Shown here: one piece after another, positions 1 through 11,314 of the stretch
How the letters are laid out: each line of letters opens with the position of its first letter
Position numbering within the stretch: position 1 is the stretch's first letter
Assembly: GCF_024323335.1 (NCBI RefSeq)
Contig: NC_066583.1
Span: 409,274,031 to 409,338,030, forward strand
Length of the DNA: 64,000 nt
Direction of reading: 5' to 3'
Source: Lathyrus oleraceus
Lineage: Eukaryota > Streptophyta > Magnoliopsida > Fabales > Fabaceae
The notes under the pieces: generated by a model
Seen by the model: only the letters and a program-made list of their open reading frames with translations
Told to the model about the DNA's origin: nothing
Database searches by the model: none
Made by a program: the position numbers and the translations under genes

Positions 1-6
1 TCTTCA

Positions 7-2299
7 ATGTGTAATCTAGCCAAAGAAGAAGTGAAGATATGGCATCAAAGATTGGGCCATCTGTATCTGAAAGAAATGAAAAGGATTATATCTGCTGAAG
101 CTGTTAGAGGAATTCCTAACTTGAAGATTGATGAAGGAAGAATTTGTGGAGAATGTCAGATTGGAAAACAGACAAAGATGTCACATCAGAAGCTCAGACA
201 TGACACCACTTCCAGAGTGCTGGAACTTCTTCATATGGATTTGATGGGTCCCATGCAGGTGGAAGCCTTGGTGGGAAGAAGTATGCTTATGTAGTGGTGG
301 ATGACTTCTGAGGTACACTTGGGTTAATTTTATGAGAGAGAAATCTGATGTTTTTGAAATCTTCAAACATCTTTGTTTAAGACTTCAAAGAGAAAAGGAA
401 AGCCAAGTTATTAGAATCAGAAGTGATCATGGGAAGGAATTTGAAAACAACAAATTTGCTGAATTCTGTGCATCAGAAGGAATTAATCATGAGTTCTCAT
501 CTCCCATTACTCCCCAGTAAAATGGTGTGGTAGAAAGGAAAAATAGAACTCTTCAAGAATCAGCCAGAGCTCTAATTCATGCTAAGAAATTGCCCTACCA
601 CTTCTGGGCTGAAGCTATGAACACAGCCTGCTGTGTTCACAATAGAGTAACCTTGAAGAAAGGGACTCCTACTACCCTATATGAAGTCTGGAAAGGGAGA
701 AGACCTACAGTCAAATACTTCCATGTGTTTGGTAGTAAATGTTATATTTTGACTGATCGTGAACAAATAAGGAAGATGGATCCCAAAAGTGATGAAGGAA
801 TATTTCTGGGCTACTCAACAAACAGCGGAGCATATAGAGTCTTTAATTCCAAAACAAAAGTAATGATGGAATCTATCAATGTTGTGGTTGATGATCAACA
901 GACTGATGTCACAGACGATGTTGAGACATCTCTAACTGATCCCCTAGGTGATTTTTCTAAAAAAAATAATGACAGTGAACCTCCTCAAGTTGAACATGAA
1001 GATGACAAAATCAACAAGGGACCCTCCATCAGAATTCAGAAGGATCATCCCAAAGATCTCATTATAGGAGACCCAAATAAAGGGGTCACAACTAGATCAA
1101 GGGAAGCGATCTCAAATGGCTACTTAAATGAGGAAGTATGTGTTGAACAACCTAAAGGATTCACAGATCCAAATCTTCCAAAGCATGTGTACATATTGAA
1201 GAAAGCCCTCTATGGTTTGAAACAAGCTCATAGGGCTTGGTATGAGAGACTCACAATGTTCCTCACTAACAATGGATACAGGAATGGAGGTATTGACAAG
1301 ACCCTATTTGTTAAGAATGAACGAGGAAAACTCATGGTGGCTCAAATATATGTGGATGATATTGTGTTTGGTGGAATGTCATATCAGATGGTCAAACATT
1401 TTGTTAAACAAATGTAGTCTGAATTTGAGATGAGCCTTGTTGGAGAACTGACCTATTTCCTTGGGCTACAAGTCAAGCAGATGGAAGATTCTATCTTTCT
1501 ATCTCAAAGCAAATATGCCAAGAACATTGTTAAGACGTTTGGCATGGAGAATGCAAGTCATAAAAGGACACCTGCTCCTACACATCTGAAAGTCTCCAAA
1601 GATGAAAATGGTGTTAGTATAGATCAAAGTCTATATAAAAGCATGATAGGAATACTACTATATCTCACAGCAAGTAGACCTGACATTGCCTTTGCTGTAG
1701 GTGTTTGTGCTAGATATCAAGCTGAACCAAAAGTCAGTCACATAAACCAAGTGAAGAGGATACTGAAATATCTCAATGGCACTAGTGACTATGGGATGTT
1801 ATATACTTATGGATCTGGATCTACGCTGACCGGTTACTGCGATGCTGACTGGGCTGGAAGTGCTGATGATAGGAAAAACACATCAAGAGGATGTTTCTTC
1901 TTAGGGAACAAGCTGATATCATGGTTTAGTAAGAAATAAAATTGTGTGTCCCTATCCACTGTTGAAGCTAAATACATAGCAGTTGGGAGTAGTTGTTCTC
2001 AACTGGTTTGGATAAAACAAATGTTGACTGAATACAATGTCACACAAGATGTCATGACATTGTACTATGACAACCTGAATGCTATAAATATTTCCAAGAA
2101 CCCTATTCAGCACAGCTGGACAAAGCATATTGATATTCGCCATCACTTTATTAGAGAACTAGTGGAAGAGAAAATCATAGCCTTGGAACATGTTACTACT
2201 GAATTGCAATTAGCTGACATATTTACAAAGGCTTTGGATGCTAATCAGTTTGAATGCTTAAGAGGTAAATTAGGGATTTGTATCCATGAGAATTTATAG
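7..2299 (+). pseudogene. pol: Ty1/copia pol: integrase, reverse transcriptase, RNase H (decayed)
   Basis: The region would encode the integrase and reverse-transcription enzymes of a copia polyprotein. Visible in order: GAG-pre-integrase zinc motif (HQRLGH, then CGECQIGK); integrase core with D in LHMDLMGP, D in IRSDHGKEF and E in VVERKNRTLQE; RT palm motif YVDDIVFGG near 1350; RNase H with GYCDADWAGS, STVEAKY and TKHIDIRHHFIRE. Breaks seen: a frameshift and stop near 270-310, TAA at 518, TAG at 1415 and TAA at 1937. Between TRSREAISN and GYLNEEV (about 1115) the N-terminal RT fingers expected in this family are missing, so this copy cannot make a working RT. The 3' end at 2299 is the natural pol stop. 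Confidence 0.88.
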
Positions 2300-2506
2300 C
2301 AATTAATTTGGAGTGGAAAAGGTAATAAAAATATTCTCTGCCCACTTAAAAGAAAGTGCCCCATTTATGGTAAATCATTACCTAGTATTGGAACTACCAT
2401 ATATACCATTTTCACACGCAACCTCAGCACAACCACTTCCATCTTTATCAAACGGTATCGACCATCTCTGCTAGGGCAACAAAAATTCTTTCACAAGCTC
2501 AACAAG

Positions 2507-4303
2507 ATGTCACAACATCCTTCATATTCTGGTTCTAAACCTACTCACAAAGGAAGAACACCCTCCATGGATTTTCTGGATGAAGACATTTTGGAAGTTA
2601 TTCCTCCTTCAGTCATCCCAGGCGACGCCCCTGGTCCATCTTCCACTACAGGAAATACTCAAGCTAACAATTCTGATAACCCTCCCTCTAAGGATGACAT
2701 GCATTATACTGATCGTGTCATTAGGAATCTGGTCACGAGGATCCTAAATGAAGGACACTCAGTCAAGGTAGTTTCAACTCCTCTATCTAGAAGGGACCCC
2801 TCACCTGAGGTGGAACCTCACAATGAGAAAGATGATGATTCATCTAGGTCAGAGAATGATATTGCTGCTGAGGGATTGTGTTCTTTAGGGAAAACCTTGC
2901 CTAGTAAGAAACCTGTAGATGCTTCTCAGTCTAAGAAGCATGACTCTACTGAGAAGGAGATTGATTTGGAAGAAGAGATCTCAGATGATGAAGATGACAC
3001 CTTGCTTCATCACTTGGAGCCAAGGGTTGCAAAGAGAATGAAGACCAGGAAGAGGAGGTCTGTGGCTGAGATGATGACAGCCAGAACTAGTAAGAAGGCT
3101 ACTGTTGTAGGTCCTTCAAAGTCATGGAGTAAAGTGGAGGTCAAGAAGAGAAAGGTCAGAGAAAGTTCTAGCTCAGAGGATGATGTTGAAGACGATGTCC
3201 CAGACATCTCTCCTATCAAAAAGCAAACTGTTAGAGAATCCCCTGCCAAGGTTGCTGCTGTACATTTGGATAACATTTCCTTCCATCTGGAAGATGGTGC
3301 AGCCAAGTGGAAGTTTGTAATATAAAGGAGAGTAGCTGTGGAAAAGGAACTGGGAAAGGATGTTATGGAAGTGAAGGAGGTTATGGATTTGATCAAGTCT
3401 GCTGGTTTAATGAAAACAGTTAGTGCATTACCCCAATGTTTTGAAGGTCTTGTTAAGGAGTTTGTGGTGAACATCCCGGAGGATATTGCTAACAAGAACA
3501 ACAAAGAGTTTTGCAAAGTGTTTGTTAGAGGAAGGTGTGTAAGGTTCTCCCCTACTATGATCAATAAGTTCCTAGGAAGAGGAACAGAAGGTGTTGTTGA
3601 ATTGGAGGCCACAGACAATGAAGTCTGTAGGAAAATCACTATTGGTCAGGTCAAGGAATGGCCAAGCAAAAAGCATATCTCTACTGGCAAATTAACTGTA
3701 AAATATGCTATCTTGCATAAGATAGGGTCAGCCAACTGGGTACCAACAAACCACATCTCAATAATCTCTAATGCTCTTGGAAGGATAATATATGATATTG
3801 GAACCAAGCTTAATTTTGATTATGGAAGGTTCATGTTTGAACAAATTGTTATACATGCTTCCACAAATGCAGTGAAGCTGCCAATTGCCTTTCCCTCAAT
3901 AATTTGTAGGATAATTCTAAGCCAGCAACTTGGTATTTTGAGCACAAGTGATATCCCTAGTAGAAGAAAACCTCCATTGTCAGTTCATTACAAGTTATTT
4001 GAAGGCAGTCATGTTAATGACATTGTCATGACATCTGCTATGAAGAAGCCAACCTCTCAAGGTGGCCTAATTGCTGAACTGAAAGAGACCTGTAAGGAAT
4101 TGAAGACTGGGATAAGGGTGGCTAAGGATAGGAAAGAGGCTTTAGAGGTTCTAATTAATAGCTTGGAGCAAGGAGATATGGATAATGTTGGTGAAGCCAA
4201 GGAAATAGATGCCCACACCTCAAGTGAGAGGTCTGAATCTCAAGATCAATCTGGTGGCAGTTCTGGATCTGAAGGTGATGAAGATGCTACCTCCTCAGAC
4301 TGA
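2507..4303 (+). pseudogene. SIRE env-like ORF (one in-frame stop)
   Basis: One reading frame of about 598 codons is interrupted only by TAA at 3323-3325; both halves are in the same frame. The N-terminal half is hydrophilic and rich in Ser, Asp, Glu and Lys (acidic and basic runs near residues 140-240). The C-terminal half has a folded domain with motif CVRFSPTMINKFLGR and a long helical stretch to about 4010, then a short acidic Ser-rich tail. Position between pol and the 3' LTR is that of the extra ORF of Sireviruses, often called envelope-like. I see no signal peptide or clear membrane segment, so an envelope role is not supported here. The start ATG follows a leader of about 200 nt after pol. 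Confidence 0.75.
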
Positions 4304-4987
4304 GTTGTGGTGAAGTTAGTCCCCCCCTGTTATAATGATGTGTGTTTTGGATGCTTGGATGCTTTGATGCTTGCTGTTTGATGTTTGTAGTTTTTTTTGG
4401 CAGTTTTGTTTGATGCCATGATGTAATTTTTGGTCTCTTTGTGAGTTCTCTGGATTTATGTTTATCTCAGCTCATGCAGCTGTGTATAATTATGGTTCTG
4501 TAACACCTGACATTTTGTTTTAACATTTTATATGTTATAACATTCTATGTGATATTCTCTGCTGGACTGATTGACATTTATTTTGTCTAATTGGTCACTT
4601 TGGTCTATTTTGACTAAAAAGGGGGAGAAGTTAATATGTGGAGAGATGATGCTAATATGTGCTGAAGTAGCTAGGCTAAACAGATGACAACCGTGTTGAA
4701 CAGAATGATGTTCTGTGTTGTACAGGTGATGTTGAAGGAGATGTCAGATGGGGTGATTCTGAATGTTATAGGTGTTGTTGAAGGAGATGTCTGTGTTGAA
4801 CAGACTTAGAGGGAGAAGAAACACATATGTGTTTAAATGTGTTTAATGTGTGTTTATTACTAGTTGCTATTATAGCTAGTAATTGTGTGGTTATTCTTCT
4901 GTTGCTGCTTAACTACTGATATGTTTTTACTCTTGTGAACAAATGGACTGATATATGTTTTAGCCAAAACTTGCCAAAGTGGGAGTT
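4304..4987 (+). other. Copia 3' untranslated region with purine tracts
   Basis: No coding potential seen. A strong purine run, AAAAAGGGGGAGAAG (about 4615-4629), lies well upstream of the LTR, and a second tract ending GTGGGAGTT abuts the LTR at 4988. Several purine tracts before the 3' LTR are reported for Sireviruses. GT-rich short repeats around GTGTTGAACAGA and GATGTTGAAGGAGATG occur at 4690-4805. Confidence 0.6.
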
Positions 4988-5924
4988 TGTTGGTTCTTGT
5001 GTTGGCAGCAATTTTGGTAAAACCTAGAGTGTTCACAAGTTGTCACATGTGTTGTCTTGACATAAGATATCATGTACCTGCTGGATGTTTAAAATGTGAT
5101 TATGTAGGATTTTACTGAGATGTCAGACCCGATGTCATGATATCTGTATAGAGAACATTCAGTCTGAATGTTATGTATTATGTGATTGCATTTTTAATGC
5201 TAAGCTGTGTATGATTGATGAGATGATTAAACACGCTATCAATCAGTAATTACAACGAGATTAACTTATTTTCCAAAGAGATATAATCATCTGTCATGAG
5301 AAGATATGAATGGAAAATAGTTTTAGGGTTTTATGATGTCTAAGCCCAGCCAAATGCTTCTATAAAAAGGAAATGGAAAACCTGATTTGATACACAAGAA
5401 ATAACGAGCGAAATATTGAGAGAGAATAAGGGTTTAAGTCTTGTGTGGTCCTGTGAATTGTAAGCCATTCAATTCATCCATAGATGATTGAATTGGTCTG
5501 ATTTTTGAGTTGTAATTTGTCACTCTAAGCTTTTAAGCATGAGTGTGTGTTTACTTGATTGAAGCTTTTAAGTAAGATCAAGTATGTGTCTTTGAAGAGT
5601 GTCTTCTTTTCATTGTAATTCTTGTTTTATATCACTTCTGTGATTGAGGGGGAGTGAGTAGGATCTCATATCTAAGAGTTCTTAGGTAGAAGTCACATGG
5701 GTAGAGATTAGGTGAAAAGACTGTAACTTGAAGTTGTTTACTGAGAGTCTTTGACTGATTCTATTTAGTGGATTTCCTTCCTGGCTTGGTAGCCCCCAGA
5801 CATAGGTGAGTTTGCACCGAACTGGGTTAACAATTGCTTGTGTCTCTTGCATTACTGTTCTTTATCTTTTATCCTGTTTGTATTGTTCAGATATTAGTGT
5901 CGTGAGATTACCTTCGACATCTCA
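4988..5924 (+). repeat. 3' LTR of the copia element
   Basis: It starts TGTTGGTTCTTG directly after a purine tract and ends ...GACATCTCA, about 937 bp. It holds a TATA box at 5361. The right border is uncertain: an alternative CA end is at 5943. Ogre-type sequence (end of an intron, then pol) follows. No second LTR is in the window for comparison. Confidence 0.65.
5361..5368 (+). promoter_or_regulatory. TATA box in copia LTR
   Basis: TATAAAAA in a typical LTR position, about 370 bp from the LTR start. Transcription would begin some 30 bp downstream. Inferred from sequence only. Confidence 0.5.
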
Positions 5925-6016
5925 TATTTGATACCAGAATTTCATAATTGTCTATCTGCATAATATTTGGTCACAAATTCACTTCTCAAAAATCAAAATA
6001 TCAAATCATTATGCAG
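5925..6016 (+). other. 3' end of the pol intron of element B
   Basis: Short AT-rich remnant ending ATTATGCAG, which aligns by position and by phase with the ATGCAG acceptor at 18131 in element A. The upstream part of B is separated by the copia insertion and lies outside the window. Confidence 0.5.
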
Positions 6017-6532
6017 GTTGGTTCCTAACCCCATTGAATACAATGATCCTTCTCCTTCTCCAAATTTTGAATTCCCTGTGTTTGAGGCCGAGGAGGAAAG
6101 TGATGTAGAAGTGAGTAATGAATTGGCTTGTCTTCTTGAGCAAGACGAGAAGATTATTCAGCCGTTTAAAGAACAAATTGAGCTAGTCAACTTGGGTTCC
6201 GAAGATGATGTGAAGGAAGTCAAGATTGGATCTCGACTGTGTCCAGATGCTAAGAAGGGGTTGATTGATCTTCTTCGAGAATATTCAGATGTGTTTGCTT
6301 GGTCCTATCAAGACATCCCTGGGTTGGATTCTGAGATTATGGAGCATAGATTGTCGTTGAAGCCAGAGTACCCGCCAGTCAAGCAGAAGTTGAGAAGAAC
6401 ACATCCTGATATGGCTGTGAAGATCAAAGAGGAAGTGCAGAAGAAGATTGATGTCGGTTTCCTTGTGACCGTTGAGTATCCGCAATGGGTGGCCAATATT
6501 GTGCCTGTGCCGAAGAAAAGTCTGCATGTGTG
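6017..6532 (+). pseudogene. pol: Element B pol, first fragment (RT N-terminus)
   Basis: The frame from LVPNPIEYND matches, position by position, the start of pol of element A. It includes the acidic linker, QDEKIIQPFKEQIE, FAWSYQDIPGLD, PPVKQKLRRTHPDMA and WVANIVPVPKK, the beginning of the Ty3/gypsy RT. Just after PKK a few codons are missing compared with element A and the frame shifts. At 6533 element A interrupts the gene; the rest resumes at 29114. First base after the intron acceptor is codon position 3, as in A. Clearly a dead copy. Confidence 0.85.
6528..6532. repeat. Target-site duplication GTGTG (left) of element A
   Basis: GTGTG precedes the LTR start TGTAACACC and is repeated at 29114-29118 right after the LTR end GCGACA. 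Five bases is the usual Ty3/gypsy duplication. Confidence 0.93.
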
Positions 6533-9500
6533 TGTAACACCTCAAAATTTGCCCTCCTCTCTTGGGACTAGCTTTGCATTTTTTACATATCATTTGTAGG
6601 TCATTAGGCATTGCATGTTGCATATCATGTGGTAACATGGAGCAAGTCATCCTTCTAGGTCTTGATCAGAAGACAAGAGGTTTAGATTCAAGCTGAGGGT
6701 TTCATTGGTTGAATTGATCACTAATCATCTGAGGATGTGTGGTACAAATTAGGGTTTCATGATTTCTCAAGGAGATTGATCTTCATCTTGGTTGAAATGA
6801 GACATCATCATCATCATGGTTTTGTCATCATCCCAGAGATTCAAGAGATTGATCAGATACCTTGAGATTAGGGTTTTGACCACTGGTCAACCCTAATCAT
6901 CTACATAGGGCTAATCAGGGCTTGGCAAGGAGATGGGGTCTACAATGGGTATGGGGATCATCATGTGATTATATTGAGCTTATGGAAGCTAGGGTTTCAT
7001 CATTGAGCCATTTCATCAGGAGTTTGAAGCTCAACTTGATTAGTGCATAGCCAAATTCATCTATCAATTGAAAAAGTCAACTGTGGTCAACTGTGCCTGA
7101 ATGATGGATTTGGAGGTGGGAGAGGGTTAGATACATTTCATTCATGTTGAAACAAGTTTCATTTGACATTTCAAACATCAAGAATGAAGAAAATAAAGTC
7201 AGGAGAAAAGTTTCCAAAAATGGAAAGTGACTTGTAATTGAAAGTTTCCAAAAATGGAAAGTTTTTCACCTCAAAATTACATGTCCAAAAATGCTTCAAA
7301 TGAAATTTTGTTCAACATGAAAGTTGTAGATCTTGCTCTCACCTTTCCAAAAAGTCCAAGAACTTGAATTTCTCATATATGGTTGGCAAGATATGATCAA
7401 ATCATTTTCCAAAAATGCCTAAATTCAAAGTGGCATAACTTTCACATGGAATGGCCAAATTGGGTGATTTTTCTTTGAGAAAACCCCATTTAACATGTAC
7501 TTTCATGATGCATCATCAAATTTCATCAAAAATAATCATGGCAAAAGGTCATTTTTCAAGTGATCACTTTGAAAATTGGTGGGAAAATAGGTGAAATTTC
7601 AAAATACATGGTTTTGGCACAAAAAGCTCATTCCAACATATCACATACATCACTTTAGACTTGCTTGAACTGTCATTGCACTGTTACATTGCTTAATTTG
7701 GAAAAGGCTATTTTGGTTATTTCAATTAAAATTGCATTAGCACTAATTCATTCAATTTTGCTAATTGAGATTAAAAAGTGGATTAAGCATTGGTATAAGA
7801 CATTAATCATAACAGAATTGATAATCACTTTTCACATTTCTCAAGATTGTAACAGAATTTCCCTCCATTTCTCTCCAAATTCTCCAAACTTTCTTCACAC
7901 ATTTTTCATAAATTCTCATCAAATTCTTCATCAATTTTGTTGGTTCTTGTTGGATCTACACTCCATAAGCATTGGTGCACGACTGTTTCACCAATCCAAG
8001 GCCATAGCACTACAGAATTTGGACTGTCATAACCTTGCTCATCCATGGAGTTTTGAGTTTCCTTCGAGTTGGAGCTTTGCTAAGCTGAAGAACCTTTTCC
8101 ATTCAACTTCCACATCAATAATCTTCATCTGTTTTAGCTTGTTGGACGTTGAAGAGCAAGAATCACGATCCGCCATCTCCAAGAGGTAAAATCTCGATCT
8201 CTTTAATTGCTTGAATCATCATGTGGCTTAGATAGATCTCTCAACATAGATTATCATGTTGTTTGTGGTTTTGGATTTGGTTGAGTATTGAGAGAGAAAT
8301 CCTGATTAGAAGTTTGATGCTCAATTGTATTTTCGCTCGATCCGTGCAGCATAGGTAGAATTAGGTTAAACTTGGTTCATATCCATGATATACATGCTTA
8401 GACGATTCCATTGATATATAGTTTGCTCGTTTTGGTTGAGATTTGCTCATGTCGAATTTTCTGGAATTTTGTTTGTTGAACATGATGAAGAAACGCGTGC
8501 TAGATCCTGCTTCTTCACCTTTCCATTCAAAAACGTGTTTCCCGCCCTGGCCAGCGAATCATGTGACGCCATGCAATTAAATAAAACGACGCGTTTTAGT
8601 CCCTGGCTTCAGTATTTACAAAAACGCCATTGTCGCATTATTTTAAATCATTATTTCATTTTCTTTTCCAATTTCATTTCATTTTGATGCATGAACTTCA
8701 AAAATCCATATCTAATTCATTTCTTGTCCAAATTTTGTGAGGTTTTTTGCATTATTCTCCTTGTGATGTGTAGTTTTTAATGGTGATTTTTAATATTTTT
8801 GTGCACGTGTGAAAAAATAAAATGCATAGGGTTTGTTTGGATGTGTGCAATTTGTGTATGCCATGCCATTTCATTCATAAAATGATGATGCTTCCATAGA
8901 AATTGATGAAATTTTTTGTGCATGTTCTGGACTCTTTGCTGGTGATTTTGATATGTGGTTTGCAATTTTTGGATCCCTGGTTGATGAGATATGACTTTTT
9001 GATTATAAGTGTGACAATTTGTGTCACACCATGCTTGGTGAATTTCATGATTTTATTTGATGTTCTTGTGAACATTGGATTGAGCCAAATTTTTGCATGA
9101 TTGAGCATATGTATGTTGAGATTACATGTGGATTTTTCTGGATTTATTGATGGCATTTCCTCTTTGATTGGAATTTTTCCCTCTGTTTGGTCATTTGTTG
9201 ATTTTTTGTGATACATGTTGGTATTTGCTTTGTGAAATTCTGGTCATTAATTGGATGAGTGTGAAATTTGGTATGAGCATTGTAGACACATTATAGGTCA
9301 TTGTGGTTTTGATCCCATTCATTTATCCTATTTCATTTCTGTTTTATGATTATTGGAAGTTGATGATTGTTTTGATGCCTTGTGTTGGCTTGCTTGAACT
9401 TGTCTGAACTTTATGAATTTAGTTTCCATACTTCCATTGATCCAAATGAGCTGAAAATTGATATGATACTCATTGAATGTGTTCTGTTTAGGTTGGATTT

Positions 9501-11294
9501 TTTGTGGAGTTTATTGAGCTGTTTTGGTATTTGTTTGAGTGTGATCATTCTGTTTGCTCATATGTGGTTCACAATTGCACACTTGGACTTAATTTGTATG
9601 TGAAATGGATTTGGTGCATAGTTTTGGTGTGAGACCAATTGGATTCTCTTCTTGTTTGATAATTATTGGTTTTGATTAATTTTCACTTGCTGTTTTGGAT
9701 TTTTCATCTCCTTTTGACCCTAGGCTTGTCCTAGTGGTCTTGTTTCTCACTTTTGAAATGTGTTTCAGGTTGAGATGCAAATGCCTTAAAGGAAAATGAT
9801 GCAAGTTAATTGAGTTTGATTTGGCTAATTGTTGTGAACTAACTTGGTTTATTTTGTAGGATGCTTGGCTCACTTGAGTTGATTGTGCTTTGCACATTGC
9901 ATTGTCTGATTGCATTGTCTGTTGATTCTTAACTTCTTTGTTTTGACTGTGTGATGGGTATACTGACTGTATTAGATTGATTTCAGGTACCATAGTCGCT
10001 TTAGTTATTTAAGAACTTGCTGTGCTGCTGCTTGGTTGTACAAACCAGTTGAGGTAGACTCTCTTGTCTCCATGTAGTCTTGAAGACCTGGCTTGTTATT
10101 TAGCCAGGCAACTGTCTGAAGTCCTCCTTAAGAGGCGATGTTTGTGATTGTTTAACTTTGTCCCCAAGCAGGTAAAGACCTCTATGAGGCAATTGGCGGA
10201 ACCCAAGGGATGTGCAATCCATCCCCCGCTATTCTGTTGAGTCGTCCCTCTGCTCACACCACTGTGTTGATGCATTGGGACATTAACCCAAGATCTTGTA
10301 CATTTGTACAGTTGAGTCTGAATCTTGAGTGTAGAAGGGTTCCTCCATTCTGAACCCACACTCCTTTGTCTGAAGCTCTCCCTGGCCAGGGATAAGAGCT
10401 GTGAAGTCTCATCTTCACTCACCTTTCATCTGCTTCACCCTGACTCTCAATGTCAGGGTTAAGAGCGAACACCACCCGGTACAGTTGACTTGCCTCGGCA
10501 GTCCACCCTTGTTTGAGCCTCACTTGACTGGATATAGTGTGTGCTATTTGAAATGTTTGCTTTATTTTGATTGAGCATGTGTGTTTTGCTTTTTCTGGTT
10601 AGGATTAGTTTGCTGTTGAGCAAGTTAGGATAGAAACCATAACATAGGGCAATGATGCATGATAACACTAGGCTCGAGTACAACTCCCTAGTAGTGTGTC
10701 TCCCTTTGTATCTGGTTGGAATTTCTTTCCCGTTCAGGGGAACTACGTCGCCTTGATCCTCATACCAGATGAGGTACGTAGGCAGGAGACCGTGCGAGGT
10801 CTCTCCGGGCACTTTTTTTCCTTTTTGAGTGTGTTTGTTTGGTTCGGAAGCCGATGTAAGTCCAACGATTGGCGTTCGGGTTCCAGGTTTGCATGTGTTT
10901 GTGTGTGTCTTGTTTGGCGTGCGTGAGCCGAACTACGGCAACTCTGATTCTCGTTCCAGACGAGATACGTAGGCATAGGATGCGATATCCTAGCGAGCCC
11001 TCTCCTCCTTTCCCCCACCTGTGTTGTCTTCAGTGTGTGCGTGTGTGATGTTTGTTTTAGCAACCTTTTCTTTCTTTTAGAGTGTGGATCCCGTCGAGTA
11101 CGACGGACGTGAGGGGTGCTAATACCTTCCCCTTGCGTAACCGACTCCCGATCCCATTTCTTTGGTCGCGAGACCATGCTTTCTCCAGGTTTACTCTGAG
11201 CGTTTCCTTTCCCTCTTTTGGGATAAATAACGCACGGTGGCGGCTCTGTGTTGTTTTTGTTTCGGCCCGCCGGTTGTTTTTCGCGGATGCGACA
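6533..11294 (+). repeat. 5' LTR of element A
   Basis: Starts TGTAACACCTC and ends GATGCGACA. It matches 24351-29113 along its full length. Open frames inside it (for example 7665-8189) have no protein-like features. Near its 3' end lie paired hairpin modules (10740-11000), the block GGATCCCGTCGAGTACGACGG (11087-11107) and a PBS-like echo at 11238. A weak TATA-like TATAAGA is at 7794. Confidence 0.95.
10740..10999 (+). other. Two copies of a two-hairpin RNA module in the LTR
   Basis: Copy 1: TGAT, stem CCTCAT/ATGAGG with loop ACCAG (10758-10774), TACGTAGGC (10775-10783), then stem GAGACC/GGTCTC (10786-10803). Copy 2: TGAT, stem TCTCGT/ACGAGA with loop TCCAG (10949-10965), TACGTAGGC (10966-10974), then stem TAGGAT/ATCCTA (10976-10992). 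Stem sequences differ but pairing is kept. CTACG upstream can also pair with CGTAG. Repeated in the 3' LTR at 28559-28622 and 28748-28811. Function unknown. Confidence 0.65.
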
Positions 11295-11296
11295 GC

Positions 11297-11314
11297 TGGC
11301 GACTCTGCTGGGGA
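11297..11314 (+). other. Primer binding site of element A
   Basis: TGGCGACTCTGCTGGGGA lies two bases after the LTR end and begins with TGG, complementary to a tRNA CCA end. The same 18-mer follows the LTR of element C. Ogre elements are reported to use tRNA-Arg; I could not check the tRNA here. Confidence 0.9.

Larger units (their letters stand above)
1..5924 (+). mobile_element. SIRE/Maximus-type Ty1/copia element, 3' part
   Basis: The order GAG-pre-integrase, integrase, RT, RNase H, then a long extra ORF, purine tracts and a 0.94 kb LTR is that of Sirevirus-type Ty1/copia elements. The 5' LTR, gag and protease lie left of the window. Several stops, one frameshift and a large internal deletion make this copy non-autonomous. 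It lies inside the intron/pol junction of an older Ogre/Tat element whose pol resumes a little after 5925. The left target duplication is outside the window, so the insertion cannot be fully proven. Confidence 0.85.

Noticed and set aside
3010..3639. 209-codon - strand ORF
   Set aside because: Antisense shadow of the env-like ORF.
7665..8189. 174-codon ORF in the 5' LTR, repeated at 25483-25971
   Set aside because: Low-complexity, no domain; the 3' LTR copy is altered by an indel at its end without sign of selection. LTR sequence, not a gene.
10743..11177. 144-codon - strand ORF in the LTR, repeated at 28562-28996
   Set aside because: Lies over the hairpin modules; composition follows GT-rich LTR sequence and no protein features are seen.
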